Source: Caryophanales bacterium UBA5026
GTDB taxonomy: Bacteria; Bacillota_I; Bacilli_A; RF39; UBA660
DNA: 64,000 nt
NCBI GenBank assembly: GCA_002416285.1
Contig: DICM01000035.1
Coordinates: 7,659-71,658, forward strand
Direction of reading: 5' to 3'
In this document: piece by piece, positions 17,636 to 25,955 of the stretch
Layout of the letters: each line of letters opens with the position of its first letter
How positions within the stretch are numbered: position 1 is the stretch's first letter
Notes under the pieces: model-generated
What the model was told of the DNA's origin: nothing
Databases searched by the model: none
Seen by the model: the letters and a program-made list of their open reading frames with translations, nothing else
Position numbers and translations under genes: made by a program

Positions 17636-17710
17636 TATCTATAGTGATTTTGAGTAATTATTAAGATATTTATTTGAATTTAAAATATAAGTGAATGAAG
17701 GGATTACTTC

Positions 17711-18367
17711 ATGAAAAATATTAGAACAATAATAAAAAATAATTGGAAAATAATCATATTTATATTAACACTATTGATTTTTTTATTTATTGCAGAAGAT
17801 GTTTTAGAAAAACAACTGTTTACATTTGATACAAGTCTTTATCATTTTTTGGTGAAACTTCGTAACCCAATTTTAAATGGGTTCTTTATAAGTATTACGC
17901 ATTTAGGTGGTTTTATTGCATTAGGAAGTATTAGTTGCTTAGGAATAATATTTATTAAGAATAAAAGTGATCGGATTTTGATATGTGTTAATATTGTAGT
18001 TTCATTTATAATGAATGTTTTATTAAAATATGAATTTGCTAGACAAAGACCGATTGAAGATCGACTTATTTCAGAAATTGGTTATAGCTTTCCATCTGGT
18101 CATGCGATGGTATCAACAGCTGTATACGGATTGTTTATCTATTTTATCTATACAAAACTAAAAAATTATCGATTAAAAAATTTCTTCATTGGACTATTGG
18201 TTTTATTGATAATATTAATTGATATCAGTAGAGTATATGTGGGAGTCCATTATGCTAGTGATGTGTTAGCGGGAACATGTTTTTCAATTGCTTATTTGAT
18301 ATTAATTCTATCTTATAAAAAAGAATTTGATGTAAAGAAGTTTTTTATCCGCAGGCATTATAATTAA
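17711..18367 (+). CDS. PAP2-family membrane phosphatase
   Basis: 218 residues with about six membrane segments. The three phosphatase motifs are KYEFARQRP, PSGH and SRVYVGVHYASD, with the catalytic His in the last two. Such enzymes dephosphorylate lipid phosphates (phosphatidic acid, undecaprenyl diphosphate) at the outer membrane face. The organism's peptidoglycan genes make an undecaprenyl-PP phosphatase (BcrC-like) role reasonable, but the exact substrate is unknown. Single gene with promoter and terminator, just left of split spoVS. Confidence 0.9.
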   Translation: MKNIRTIIKNNWKIIIFILTLLIFLFIAEDVLEKQLFTFDTSLYHFLVKLRNPILNGFFISITHLGGFIALGSISCLGIIFIKNKSDRILICVNIVVSFIMNVLLKYEFARQRPIEDRLISEIGYSFPSGHAMVSTAVYGLFIYFIYTKLKNYRLKNFFIGLLVLLIILIDISRVYVGVHYASDVLAGTCFSIAYLILILSYKKEFDVKKFFIRRHYN

Positions 18368-18382
18368 TGGTGATACTAAATA

Positions 18383-18406
18383 GGGAGAATAGTTCTTCCT
18401 TTTTTC
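18383..18406 (+). terminator. Terminator after the PAP2 gene
   Basis: GGGAGAA pairs with TTCTTCC (one G-U) around TAG, followed by seven T. Confidence 0.75.
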
Positions 18407-18463
18407 ATATTCTAATTCTCGCTATCATATTATGTATTGTAATGAAAGAGAGTTGAAAAAAAT

Positions 18464-18640
18464 ATGGAAACATTAAAAGTCAGTGCAAAATCAAATCCTA
18501 ATTCAGTGGCTGGGGCGTTAGCTAATGTCTTTCGTGAAAAAGGAAGCGTTGAAATTCAAGCAATCGGGGCTGGAGCACTCAATCAAGCAATAAAAGCGAT
18601 TGCAATTGCGAGAGGTCTTGTAACTCCAGAAAACAAGTGA
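18464..18640 (+). pseudogene. spoVS: spoVS, 5' part, cut by the element
   Basis: ATG 18464 opens a 58-codon frame. Codons 1-51 match SpoVS almost residue for residue: METLKVSAKSNPNSVAGALA, then EIQAIGAGALNQAIKAIAIA and RG. From 18617 the sequence diverges (LVTPENK, then TGA) because element DNA begins. SpoVS is a small Alba-like protein needed at sporulation stage V in Bacillus subtilis and is also found in some non-sporulating bacteria. The missing C-terminal 36 codons lie 20 kb away at 38691-38798. The integrated form may still give a truncated 58-residue product. I see no clear sigma-A promoter; GAAAGAGAG precedes the start. Confidence 0.93.
18609..18616 (+). other. Left attachment core (attL)
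   Basis: CGAGAGGT within the spoVS codons for Ala-Arg-Gly. The same 8 bases occur at 38683-38690. With one mismatch the identity extends to 13 bases (CGAGAGGT then C/T, then TTGT). The crossover must lie in or beside this core. Confidence 0.85.
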
Positions 18641-18816
18641 TTGAATTCAAACGTAAAAGTAATTTGCAAAAGGGAAATAGACCTTATATTATGGGCGTTT
18701 ATATGTATTTATATTATTGACAAAGCAAAATCTAAAAACTATGTTTAATATAGTTTTTTTATTTATACAAATATAAGTATAAAGTATCAAATGATAAAAA
18801 TATCGTATTTTAGCAA

Positions 18817-18841
18817 ATTATTTCCATTTTTTGGAAATAAT
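18817..18841 (+). repeat. Perfect 10-bp inverted repeat near the left end
   Basis: ATTATTTCCA and TGGAAATAAT flank five T. It lies two bases before a -35-like TTGATT (18844-18849, with TACAAT at 18866-18871). It could be an operator for one of the element's HTH regulators or a terminator-like hairpin. The stretch 18641-18840 otherwise shows no gene. On the excised circle 18617-18720 would continue the recombinase frame. Confidence 0.6.
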
Positions 18842-18930
18842 CGTTGATTTTATAAAAAAATATGTTACAATATGAAAGTGTTTATAATTATTTTCTAAGA
18901 AGTGTGTAAAACTGGTCTTTGAAAATTTAG

Positions 18931-18966
18931 AGAAGTAGCTGTTCTTTTTAGTTACTTCTTTTTTTT
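18931..18966 (+). terminator. Terminator or attenuator before the glycan operon
   Basis: AGAAGTAGCT pairs with AGTTACTTCT (one G-U) around a 9-nt loop and is followed by eight T. It lies between the candidate promoter at 18844-18871 and the first operon gene. Transcripts from that promoter must therefore read through it, so it may be an attenuator. Confidence 0.75.
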
Positions 18967-18993
18967 AAATATTTGTATAGTGAGATGGTGAGA

Positions 18994-19569
18994 ATGATGA
19001 TAGGCATTACAGGTATGGGTGGATCTGGAAAAAGTACGCTTGCAAGAAAACTCTGTGAATTAAATAATAAATGTGTGCATTATGAATTGGATGAAGTTAG
19101 GCAAGAAGTATTAAAACTTAATGAATTAAGACAAACTTTTATTTCAATATATAGTGACAGAATATTAACGGATGGTATTTTTGATAAAAAAAAGCTGTTC
19201 GAAATTGGATTTAGCAATAGTGATGAGTTAGATCTAATTAACGAAGTTATCATAAAATATATGTATTTAATAATTGATACATTTATAAATAAAAATAAAG
19301 AAAAAATAATATTATTAGATTGGTTTTTATTGGATAAGACTAAGTACTTTAATATTTGTAATAAAAAAATTTTGTTGATTGCCAATAAAGAGAATAGGTA
19401 TAGTAGAATAAAACTTCATGATGGGATGGCAATTAATAAAATAGAAAAAATAGAAGCAATAACCTCAAATTATTCAAACAGTGCATTTGATTTTGTAGTT
19501 TCAACAGATAAGCCAATTTCAAAAGAGTTAATAAATAGAATATTAGGTAGTATGGAGGATCTTAAATGA
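18994..19569 (+). CDS. P-loop kinase, dephospho-CoA-kinase-like
   Basis: 191 residues. Walker A is GITGMGGSGKST right after the start. The order of features recalls CoaE: an acidic D-E-V-R segment, LRQTF...SDRILTDGIFDKKKLFEIGF, and a late RYSRIKLHDGM lid-like helix. The sequence is too diverged to assign substrate. In this cluster a sugar or aminosugar kinase feeding the NeuB-like synthase with a 6-phosphate is a reasonable guess. Start codons ATG 18994 and 18997 are both possible; ribosome signals are weak. The 3' end overlaps the phosphatase gene by 4 bases, so the two are coupled. Confidence 0.7.
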   Translation: MMIGITGMGGSGKSTLARKLCELNNKCVHYELDEVRQEVLKLNELRQTFISIYSDRILTDGIFDKKKLFEIGFSNSDELDLINEVIIKYMYLIIDTFINKNKEKIILLDWFLLDKTKYFNICNKKILLIANKENRYSRIKLHDGMAINKIEKIEAITSNYSNSAFDFVVSTDKPISKELINRILGSMEDLK

Positions 19570-20033
19570 AAAAATTGAATAACGTAAAGATTTTTTTAAC
19601 CGATTGTGATGGTGTTTTGACAGATGGTGGTATGTATTATTTCAATAGTGGTGATGAAGCTAAAAAATTTAATACACGAGATGGCATGGGTTTTAAGATT
19701 TTGAAGAGTAAGAATATATTGACTGGAATAATAACAGGAGAAAAAAATAGTATAGTGGATAATAGAGCTAAAAAATTAAAAGTTGATATATTATATATGG
19801 GTGTAGAAGATAAACTTAAAGTGTTAGAAGAAATTTGTAATACTTATAACGTTACATATGATCAAATTGTATATGTTGGTGATGACATTAACGATTTGCC
19901 AATAATAAAAACTATTAAAAATAGTTTTGCTCCAGTTGATGCACACGTAAGCGTTTGTGAGTCAGTAAGTTATGTGTGTAGTACTCATGGGGGAGATGGA
20001 GTAATACGGGAAATAGTAGACCAATTTTTTTAG
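19566..20033 (+). CDS. KdsC-like HAD phosphatase
   Basis: 155 residues, HAD superfamily without a cap domain, as in KdsC (KDO-8-phosphate phosphatase) and the phosphatase domain of some sialic-acid enzymes. Motif I is FLTDCDGVLTDG (Asp13 nucleophile, Asp15), motif II is IITGE, and motif III/IV is VEDKLKVLEE...YVGDDINDLP. The C-terminal HGGDGVIREI is typical of KdsC. In the cluster it would remove phosphate from a nonulosonate 9- or 8-phosphate made by the NeuB-like enzyme. Start overlaps the kinase stop by ATGA. Confidence 0.85.
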   Translation: MKKLNNVKIFLTDCDGVLTDGGMYYFNSGDEAKKFNTRDGMGFKILKSKNILTGIITGEKNSIVDNRAKKLKVDILYMGVEDKLKVLEEICNTYNVTYDQIVYVGDDINDLPIIKTIKNSFAPVDAHVSVCESVSYVCSTHGGDGVIREIVDQFF

Positions 20034-20049
20034 AGTAGTGGAGGTTAGC

Positions 20050-22188
20050 ATGAATTTAGAATTTGAATCAGAGTTAAAAAAATTTAATGAGATAATTGAA
20101 AAATATAATGAAGTATTAGATGATTCACTGGTAAAATTAAAAAATATAGATAAATTATATCAACATAGTTTTGAAGAAATGATGATTGAAAAAAATAAAG
20201 TTGATAATAAAATAAAATTAATAACAAGAGGAAAATTAAAACCGTATTTTGCAAGAATAGACTTTTATAATAATATCAATAGTATTAATGAAAAATGTTA
20301 TATTGGAAAAGTTGGTGTTATGGATTATGATAATAAGATAGTGACTGTAGACTGGCGTGCTCCAATATCTTCACTGTATTATGATTCCAATATTGGAAAT
20401 ACATCTTATAATGCACCAGACGGTATAATAACAGGAGAATTAACCTTAAAGAGGCAGTATGATATTGAAAATGGTAAATTTATTGGTTTTAATGATGTTG
20501 ATTCTGTAAGTAATGATGAATTATTAAAGCCATACCTAGGGGTTAATGCCGATCATAGATTAAAAAATATTGTAGCAACGATTCAGGGAGAACAGAATTC
20601 TATAATAAGAGAACCATTAAACAAAAATATTATAGTACAAGGTGTTGCTGGTAGTGGAAAAACTACTGTTGCACTTCACAGGATCGCATATTTAGTATAT
20701 AACAATCGTGATATCGTTAATAACGATCAGTATATTGTAATTGGACCAAATAAATTTTTTGTCAATTACATATCATCTGTTCTTCCTGATTTAGATGTTA
20801 CAGGGATCAATCAGTGTGATTTATTTGAATTATCAAAAAATTATATTGGAGAAGATTTTAATATTAATGATGATAAGGAAGAAATATCAAAAGTACTTAA
20901 AGGAATTAATGATAATATATCAGAATTTAAAACATCTATGCATATGAAAAATTTAATTGATAATTTTGTAGATGAATTTGAAAATAAGTTATTTCCAAAT
21001 AAAAACTTTGAGGTAGATGGATTTGATATTCTAAGCAGAGAATATGTGAAATCAGTATATCAAGAATTAAATCCTAGATTTCACAAGTCACTTAAAGCAA
21101 GAGTAGATAAAACATTACTTATTTTGACAAAATATATAAAGGATCATCAGGAGTCTTACATTCAACGATTAAATCAATATATTGATATAAAATATATCGA
21201 TGAAAAAGAAAATTTAGAGATGTTGCGAAAGAAACGAGAAAAAATAAGAGAAGAAATAAAAAGTGGTTGTACTTCCTATTTAAAGACCTATTTAAAAAAA
21301 ATTAATATTAAAATATTACCATTGTACTACGATTTTATAGCTAATATAAATGTCAATAAAGATAGTTTAATAGAAAAATTAGACTTTCCAGAATTAGTTA
21401 AAGGCAATTTAAACTCTAATGATTTACCTGCAATTATGTATATGAAATATAAAATTAAAGGATCAAACGGATATGAAAAATTTAAACAAGTAGCTATAGA
21501 TGAAGCACAAGACTACAATGATTTTACATTTTATACATTAAAGAAAATTTTCCCTAATGCATCATTTAGTATATATGGAGATTTAGCACAGTCTCTATAT
21601 TCGTATAGAAGTATAAAGAAGTGGGAAAGTATTATGAACTCTACTTTTAAGAATAATGTTGAATTAAAGATTTTAGAAAAGAGTTATCGTACAACAATTG
21701 AAATAATGAGAGAAGCCAACAAAATAAATAAACACTTGAATTTAAATTTGGCACAACCCGTTATACGACATGGAAAAGAAGTGAAATACATTGCAAGTCA
21801 AAACGAAAGCAATATTAATATTATTGTTGAAATTATTGAATCGTTATATGAACACAAATTAAAAACAATTGCAATTATTTCTAAAACAGATAATGAATCA
21901 CAAGAAATATTTAATCAATTAAAAACGAGAATAACATTAGTAAATATAAATAATAATAGTCAGGTTTATGATGGTGGTATATGTACTATAACAAGCCATC
22001 TGTCTAAAGGATTAGAATTTGATGCTGTTATTATTAATAATGTAAACGAAAATTCATTTAATTCAGATATTGACTTAGACATGAAATTGCTATATGTCTC
22101 TATGACAAGGGCATTACATGAATTGTATATAATTTATAATAAGAATTTAACTAAAGTTCTTATAAATGAAGAGAAAGTGGGGATATAG
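20050..22188 (+). CDS. HelD-like UvrD-family helicase
   Basis: 712 residues. The N-terminal half has the HelD pattern: a long coiled coil, PYFARIDF, CYIGKVGV and VDWRAPISSLYYD. Helicase motifs follow: Walker A VQGVAGSGKTTVALHR (near 200), DEAQDY and, near the end, TSHLSKGLEFDAVII and LYVSMTRALHELYI. HelD binds RNA polymerase and helps recycle stalled complexes in Gram-positives, using ATP. A chromosome normally has its own copy, and a helicase among glycan genes is odd. It may help transcription of the AT-rich island or DNA processing. GGAGG places the start at ATG 20050, not the GTG at 20038. Confidence 0.82.
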   Translation: MNLEFESELKKFNEIIEKYNEVLDDSLVKLKNIDKLYQHSFEEMMIEKNKVDNKIKLITRGKLKPYFARIDFYNNINSINEKCYIGKVGVMDYDNKIVTVDWRAPISSLYYDSNIGNTSYNAPDGIITGELTLKRQYDIENGKFIGFNDVDSVSNDELLKPYLGVNADHRLKNIVATIQGEQNSIIREPLNKNIIVQGVAGSGKTTVALHRIAYLVYNNRDIVNNDQYIVIGPNKFFVNYISSVLPDLDVTGINQCDLFELSKNYIGEDFNINDDKEEISKVLKGINDNISEFKTSMHMKNLIDNFVDEFENKLFPNKNFEVDGFDILSREYVKSVYQELNPRFHKSLKARVDKTLLILTKYIKDHQESYIQRLNQYIDIKYIDEKENLEMLRKKREKIREEIKSGCTSYLKTYLKKINIKILPLYYDFIANINVNKDSLIEKLDFPELVKGNLNSNDLPAIMYMKYKIKGSNGYEKFKQVAIDEAQDYNDFTFYTLKKIFPNASFSIYGDLAQSLYSYRSIKKWESIMNSTFKNNVELKILEKSYRTTIEIMREANKINKHLNLNLAQPVIRHGKEVKYIASQNESNINIIVEIIESLYEHKLKTIAIISKTDNESQEIFNQLKTRITLVNINNNSQVYDGGICTITSHLSKGLEFDAVIINNVNENSFNSDIDLDMKLLYVSMTRALHELYIIYNKNLTKVLINEEKVGI

Positions 22189-22190
22189 TG

Positions 22191-22736
22191 ATGAGTATAT
22201 GTGGAGAGACTAGAGATGAAAAATATTTACTCAACCTATTTAGTATAGAGGGGGTTTGTGTTGAAGTACCAACAATGTGGTTATTTAAGAATAGTATGAA
22301 AGATAATTTATATAATGCACATTTATTAGTTAGATATATTGCAATTGAAAGATTCTATAATAGAGATGATAGTTGGTGGAAAGTATATAATGAAATGCAA
22401 CGAAAAAGAGTTGCAATGATTCCTATTATACCTAGAGAAAAGGCAGAAAACGAGGAAGCTTTTAAAAAATTAATAATGAGTTTCGAGAAAGATGGGTTTA
22501 TTAAAGATTACCCCATTTTGGTTAATAAGGATTTAAGATTGGTCGATGGATCACATCGTTTAGCATTAGCTTTATATTTTAAAATCGAAAAAGTACCTAT
22601 TACAATAACAAAAGAATATTTTGATTTAGATCCTGAATATTCCTTGGATTGGTTTAAAGAGCATGGATTTAATGACATTGTGGCAAAAATTGTCGATAAA
22701 TATGATGAAATTCTTGGTAAAGGGGAGACGTTATGA
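22191..22736 (+). CDS. ParB/sulfiredoxin-like domain protein
   Basis: 181 residues. The central part, KLIMSFEKDGFIKDYPILVNKDLRLVDGSHRLALALYFKIEKVPI, has the ParB/Srx-fold pattern: a helix predicting where to look, an ILV strand, then DGSHRLALA like the G-E-R-R/DGxHR motif. Such proteins occur in sugar or surface-polysaccharide loci and may bind nucleotides or act as kinases, so partitioning is unlikely. ATG 22191 is preferred to GTG 22188, which overlaps the helicase stop. The stop overlaps the synthase start by ATGA, so translation is coupled and it likely works with NeuB. Exact function unknown. Confidence 0.65.
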   Translation: MSICGETRDEKYLLNLFSIEGVCVEVPTMWLFKNSMKDNLYNAHLLVRYIAIERFYNRDDSWWKVYNEMQRKRVAMIPIIPREKAENEEAFKKLIMSFEKDGFIKDYPILVNKDLRLVDGSHRLALALYFKIEKVPITITKEYFDLDPEYSLDWFKEHGFNDIVAKIVDKYDEILGKGETL

Positions 22737-23596
22737 AAAAAGTAAGAGTAATGGCAGAGATGTGCTGTAATCATTGTGGGGATATTGAACTAGCAAAAAA
22801 AATGATTTATGAGGCAAAGGTCAATTGCAATGTTGATATAGTAAAATTTCAAAAAAGAAATATTGACATTTGGGCAAGTAAAAAACCAGAAGTTTATAAC
22901 AGTGAACATCCAAATCCTACCAATTCATTTGGAAAAACATATAGAGAACATAGGGAATTTTTAGAATTAACATTTGAACAGCACAAAGAATTAAAAAAAT
23001 ATTGTGATGAATTAGGTGTAGATTATAGTGCATCAGTATGGGATATTCCATCTGCTAAAGAAATAACAAGTTTAAATCCAAAACTTATAAAAATTGCTTC
23101 AGCCTGTAATAATTATTATGAATTATTAGAGTGGATATGTGAAAACTTTAATGGTGAAATACATCTTTCATTAGGTATGACCACAAGAAAAGAAATTGAA
23201 GATATAGTTAATTTCTTTATTGAAAAAAATCGTAATAAGGATCTAGTATTATACTGTTGTACCTCTGGATATCCAGTAAAACCCGAAGAGGTTTGTCTAT
23301 TAGAAATAACAAGATTAATAAAAGAATACGGTGATAAAGTTAAAGAAATTGGATTTTCTGGTCATCATTTTGGAACGATACTTGATATAGGGGCTTGTAG
23401 TCTAGGTGCAACTATAATAGAAAGACATTTTTCTATAGATAAAACGATGAAAGGAACAGATCAAGTTGCTTCACTAGAAACAGCAGAAATGGCAAATTTG
23501 GTTAATAATCTTGATGAAATTACAAGAGCCTTGAATTACAAAGAACAAGAAATATTAGAAGTAGAAAAAAATAATAAGGAGAAACTAAAATGGTAA
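22733..23596 (+). CDS. NeuB-like nonulosonate synthase, no SAF domain
   Basis: 287 residues. The TIM-barrel of the NeuB/SpsE family is recognisable: AEMCCNHCGDIELAKKMI, DIVKFQKR, KIASACNNYYELLEW, LSLGMTT, LYCCTSGYP and EIGFSGHHFG, followed by ERHFSIDKTMKGTDQ. It would condense phosphoenolpyruvate with a mannose- or ManNAc-type sugar, or its 6-phosphate, to a nine-carbon acid. The usual C-terminal antifreeze-like (SAF) domain, about 60 residues that shape the active site of the dimer, is missing. The chain stops right after the barrel. Overlaps neuA by 7 bases. Confidence 0.82.
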   Translation: MKKVRVMAEMCCNHCGDIELAKKMIYEAKVNCNVDIVKFQKRNIDIWASKKPEVYNSEHPNPTNSFGKTYREHREFLELTFEQHKELKKYCDELGVDYSASVWDIPSAKEITSLNPKLIKIASACNNYYELLEWICENFNGEIHLSLGMTTRKEIEDIVNFFIEKNRNKDLVLYCCTSGYPVKPEEVCLLEITRLIKEYGDKVKEIGFSGHHFGTILDIGACSLGATIIERHFSIDKTMKGTDQVASLETAEMANLVNNLDEITRALNYKEQEILEVEKNNKEKLKW

Positions 23597-24279
23597 AAGA
23601 AAAGTATGTAGTATTAATTCCAGCAAGGGGTGGTAGTAAATCTATTCCTCTAAAAAATATTCAGACAATTGCAGGACAACCATTGATATACTGGTCACTT
23701 GATGCAAGTGTTAATAGTAATCTCGTAGATAAGGTTTATGTTTCAACCGATTCTGAAATTATTAAAGATTGTGTGTTAAGTTATAATAAAAAAAATAAAG
23801 AAAAAATAATTGTTGTTGATAGAAGTAAAGAGGCATCGACAGATACTGCAACAACAGAAGATGTAATGTTAGAATTTGCAGATAATTACGATTTTGAGAA
23901 TATGGTTTTTATACAATGTACAAATCCGTTAGTAACGACTCATGATATTAATGAATGTATAAAAAAGCATCCTAATTTTGATAGTATTCTTTCAACGGTT
24001 GTTCAAAAAAGATTTTATTGGAGTTTAAATGATGATGGTTCAATTACTGAAATCGGACACGATATAAGAAAGCGACCACGTAGACAGGATTGGAATGGTG
24101 TCTTAGCTGAAAATGGTTCTATATATGTTATTTCAAAAGAAAATCTTTATAAAGGGAAATGCAGGTTATATGGAAAAATAGGAACTCACATTATGAATGA
24201 TGATTCCTATTATGAAATAGACGAACCTATTGATTGGTTGATTATCGAAGAGATTTTAAAGAAAAAGCACAATTTGTAA
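23590..24279 (+). CDS. NeuA-like CMP-nonulosonate cytidylyltransferase
   Basis: 229 residues. The N-terminal signature IPARGGSKSIPLKNI binds CTP. Later pieces, DKVYVSTDSEII, FIQCTNPLVTTHDI and a final YEIDEPIDWLIIEEIL, match CMP-sialic-acid/CMP-KDO synthetases. It activates the acid made by the NeuB-like enzyme to a CMP-sugar. There is no fused phosphatase domain; the separate KdsC-like protein at 19566 can fill this role. Overlaps the synthase gene, so it is the same operon. Confidence 0.88.
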   Translation: MVKEKYVVLIPARGGSKSIPLKNIQTIAGQPLIYWSLDASVNSNLVDKVYVSTDSEIIKDCVLSYNKKNKEKIIVVDRSKEASTDTATTEDVMLEFADNYDFENMVFIQCTNPLVTTHDINECIKKHPNFDSILSTVVQKRFYWSLNDDGSITEIGHDIRKRPRRQDWNGVLAENGSIYVISKENLYKGKCRLYGKIGTHIMNDDSYYEIDEPIDWLIIEEILKKKHNL

Positions 24280-24300
24280 CTGTGTTTAAGGGGGTATTGT

Positions 24301-24846
24301 ATGTTAAGTTTAGCTATAATTTGGAATAGTGCATATCAATTTAAAAATCAAATAATAAGTGACATGAATAAGTATGGAACAGTACTTGGCAATTGCGATA
24401 TATTGTTTTCATCTGATCAAGAATATTCAAAATTTGTATATGATGTCTATTTTCAAGAGAATATGGAAAAATGGAAAATAGATAAAAAACTTGCTCATAT
24501 GTTAGTATCCAATTCTTCAAGGAGTGTAAATGTTGTTTTTATGGATGTAGATATTACTAAAACAGAGTATCATCCACAAAAGAAAATTCTGGTTTATAAA
24601 GATTTAAATGATTTAAAGGTTAATATTAGAGATTATTATAGTCAATATATAAATAATTACTGTTTTGATATAGTAATCCATGCAACTGATGATGAGAAGG
24701 AGTTTTCACAGGGATATAAATTAATAAGGAACTATCTAAAAGATTGGGAAGAATTGAAACAGATACCACAAATTATACAATGTGATGAAGGATACCAATT
24801 AAAGAAAACCTTTATTCAGTCAAAGGTAGGTAATACTGATGAATAA
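24301..24846 (+). CDS. Unknown protein of the glycan operon
   Basis: 181 residues, not recognised. No signal peptide or membrane segment. It starts with a strand SLAIIWNSAYQF and has an aromatic middle segment (YDVYFQENMEKWKIDKKLAHML), then VVFMDVD and IVIHATDDEKEFSQGYKLI. The alternation of strands and helices suggests a nucleotide-dependent alpha/beta enzyme. It sits 21 nt after neuA and overlaps the radical SAM gene by 8 bases, so it probably acts on the same sugar or its carrier. GGGGG (24291-24295) precedes the start. Confidence 0.6.
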   Translation: MLSLAIIWNSAYQFKNQIISDMNKYGTVLGNCDILFSSDQEYSKFVYDVYFQENMEKWKIDKKLAHMLVSNSSRSVNVVFMDVDITKTEYHPQKKILVYKDLNDLKVNIRDYYSQYINNYCFDIVIHATDDEKEFSQGYKLIRNYLKDWEELKQIPQIIQCDEGYQLKKTFIQSKVGNTDE

Positions 24847-25876
24847 GAAAAATGATAAATTAACAGATCGTATAAAAGAAATAACCGAGAGGCAAGATAA
24901 AAAGTTATTACCAGATTTTCCAAAGAAAAACTTGTTGATAGAAGTCTCCAATATATGTAATAGTTCTTGTATTTTTTGTGCTAATCGCAAAATGACAAGA
25001 ACTAGAGGGAAAATTAATGAGGAATTACTTAAAAACATATTAATTGATGCCTATGATTTAGGAGTTAGAGAAGTAGGTTTTTATACAACAGGAGAGCCTT
25101 TAGTTAATACAAATTTAAATTTGTATATAAAAATAGCAAAAGAAATAGGTTATAATTATATCTATATCACAACTAATGGAATATTAGCACAAATTGATAT
25201 AATGAAAGAATTGATTTCGGCAGGTTTAGATAGTGTTAAATTTTCGATAAATGCAATTAATCAGAATGATTATAAATTTATTCATGGAAATTCATTATAT
25301 GATCTTGTTATGAATAATTTAAAAGATTTATATAATTGGAGAAAGATATCGCAAAATCAGTTTAAAATATATGTATCTTATATAGCAACTAAATATACAG
25401 AATATAGTAATGAAGAAATAAGAAATAATTTTCTGAATTATTGTGATGATGTAATGATAGTAAATGTTCGAAATCAATCTGGATTAGTTCCAGAGAACAC
25501 TGAATTATTGTCATGTAATATAACAGACGACAAGATAAAAGCAGAAAGAAATTTACCTTGCCATTATCCTTTTAATACGATTTGCGTAACCTATGAAGGA
25601 TATTTAACAGCTTGCTGTACAGACTTTCAAAACTATCTCGCTTATGCTAATTTGAATGAAGAAAATCTAAAAGAAGCTTGGCATAATAAAACTATTACAG
25701 ACTTAAGAAAAAAACATATAGATAAAAAAATTGAAGGAAGCTTATGTGACAATTGTATTAATAATTGTTTAAATTTGCCAACTCCATTGCGACAAGATTT
25801 AGCAACTGAGATTTCTTCTAGTTTTTTCGAAGATAAAACATTAGTACTTAATCGAATAAAACAGTTTAAAAAATAA
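24839..25876 (+). CDS. Radical SAM enzyme with SPASM-like C-terminus
   Basis: 345 residues. CNSSCIFC (Cys40, 44, 47) is the CxxxCxxC 4Fe-4S site that cleaves SAM. It is followed by a GEPL-type SAM contact (TTGEPLVN) and barrel strands. A second Cys set near the end, CVTYEGYLTACC, then CDNCINN and C, is the SPASM/Twitch pattern that holds auxiliary clusters. Such enzymes modify peptides, or in glycan clusters epimerise, dehydrogenate or aminate sugars. Overlap with 24301 places it in the operon. It is the last gene before a new promoter. The substrate is unknown. Confidence 0.85.
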   Translation: MNKKNDKLTDRIKEITERQDKKLLPDFPKKNLLIEVSNICNSSCIFCANRKMTRTRGKINEELLKNILIDAYDLGVREVGFYTTGEPLVNTNLNLYIKIAKEIGYNYIYITTNGILAQIDIMKELISAGLDSVKFSINAINQNDYKFIHGNSLYDLVMNNLKDLYNWRKISQNQFKIYVSYIATKYTEYSNEEIRNNFLNYCDDVMIVNVRNQSGLVPENTELLSCNITDDKIKAERNLPCHYPFNTICVTYEGYLTACCTDFQNYLAYANLNEENLKEAWHNKTITDLRKKHIDKKIEGSLCDNCINNCLNLPTPLRQDLATEISSSFFEDKTLVLNRIKQFKK

Positions 25877-25910
25877 TCTATATGCTTATGTTCTAAAAAA
25901 TATTAAAACG

Positions 25911-25919
25911 TGTTATAAT
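25911..25919 (+). promoter_or_regulatory. Promoter of the Nudix-GT2 pair
   Basis: TGTTATAAT extended -10, with a weak TTCTAA 17 nt before the hexamer. The ribosome site AAAGGGG follows. Confidence 0.6.
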
Positions 25920-25955
25920 TAAGGTATAAGGATATAAGAGAAAGGGGAATTAATA

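Noticed and set aside
18464..18640. Left spoVS frame as a complete short gene
   Set aside because: The conserved C-terminus is missing and stands in frame 20 kb away beside the same 8-bp core, so it is a split gene.
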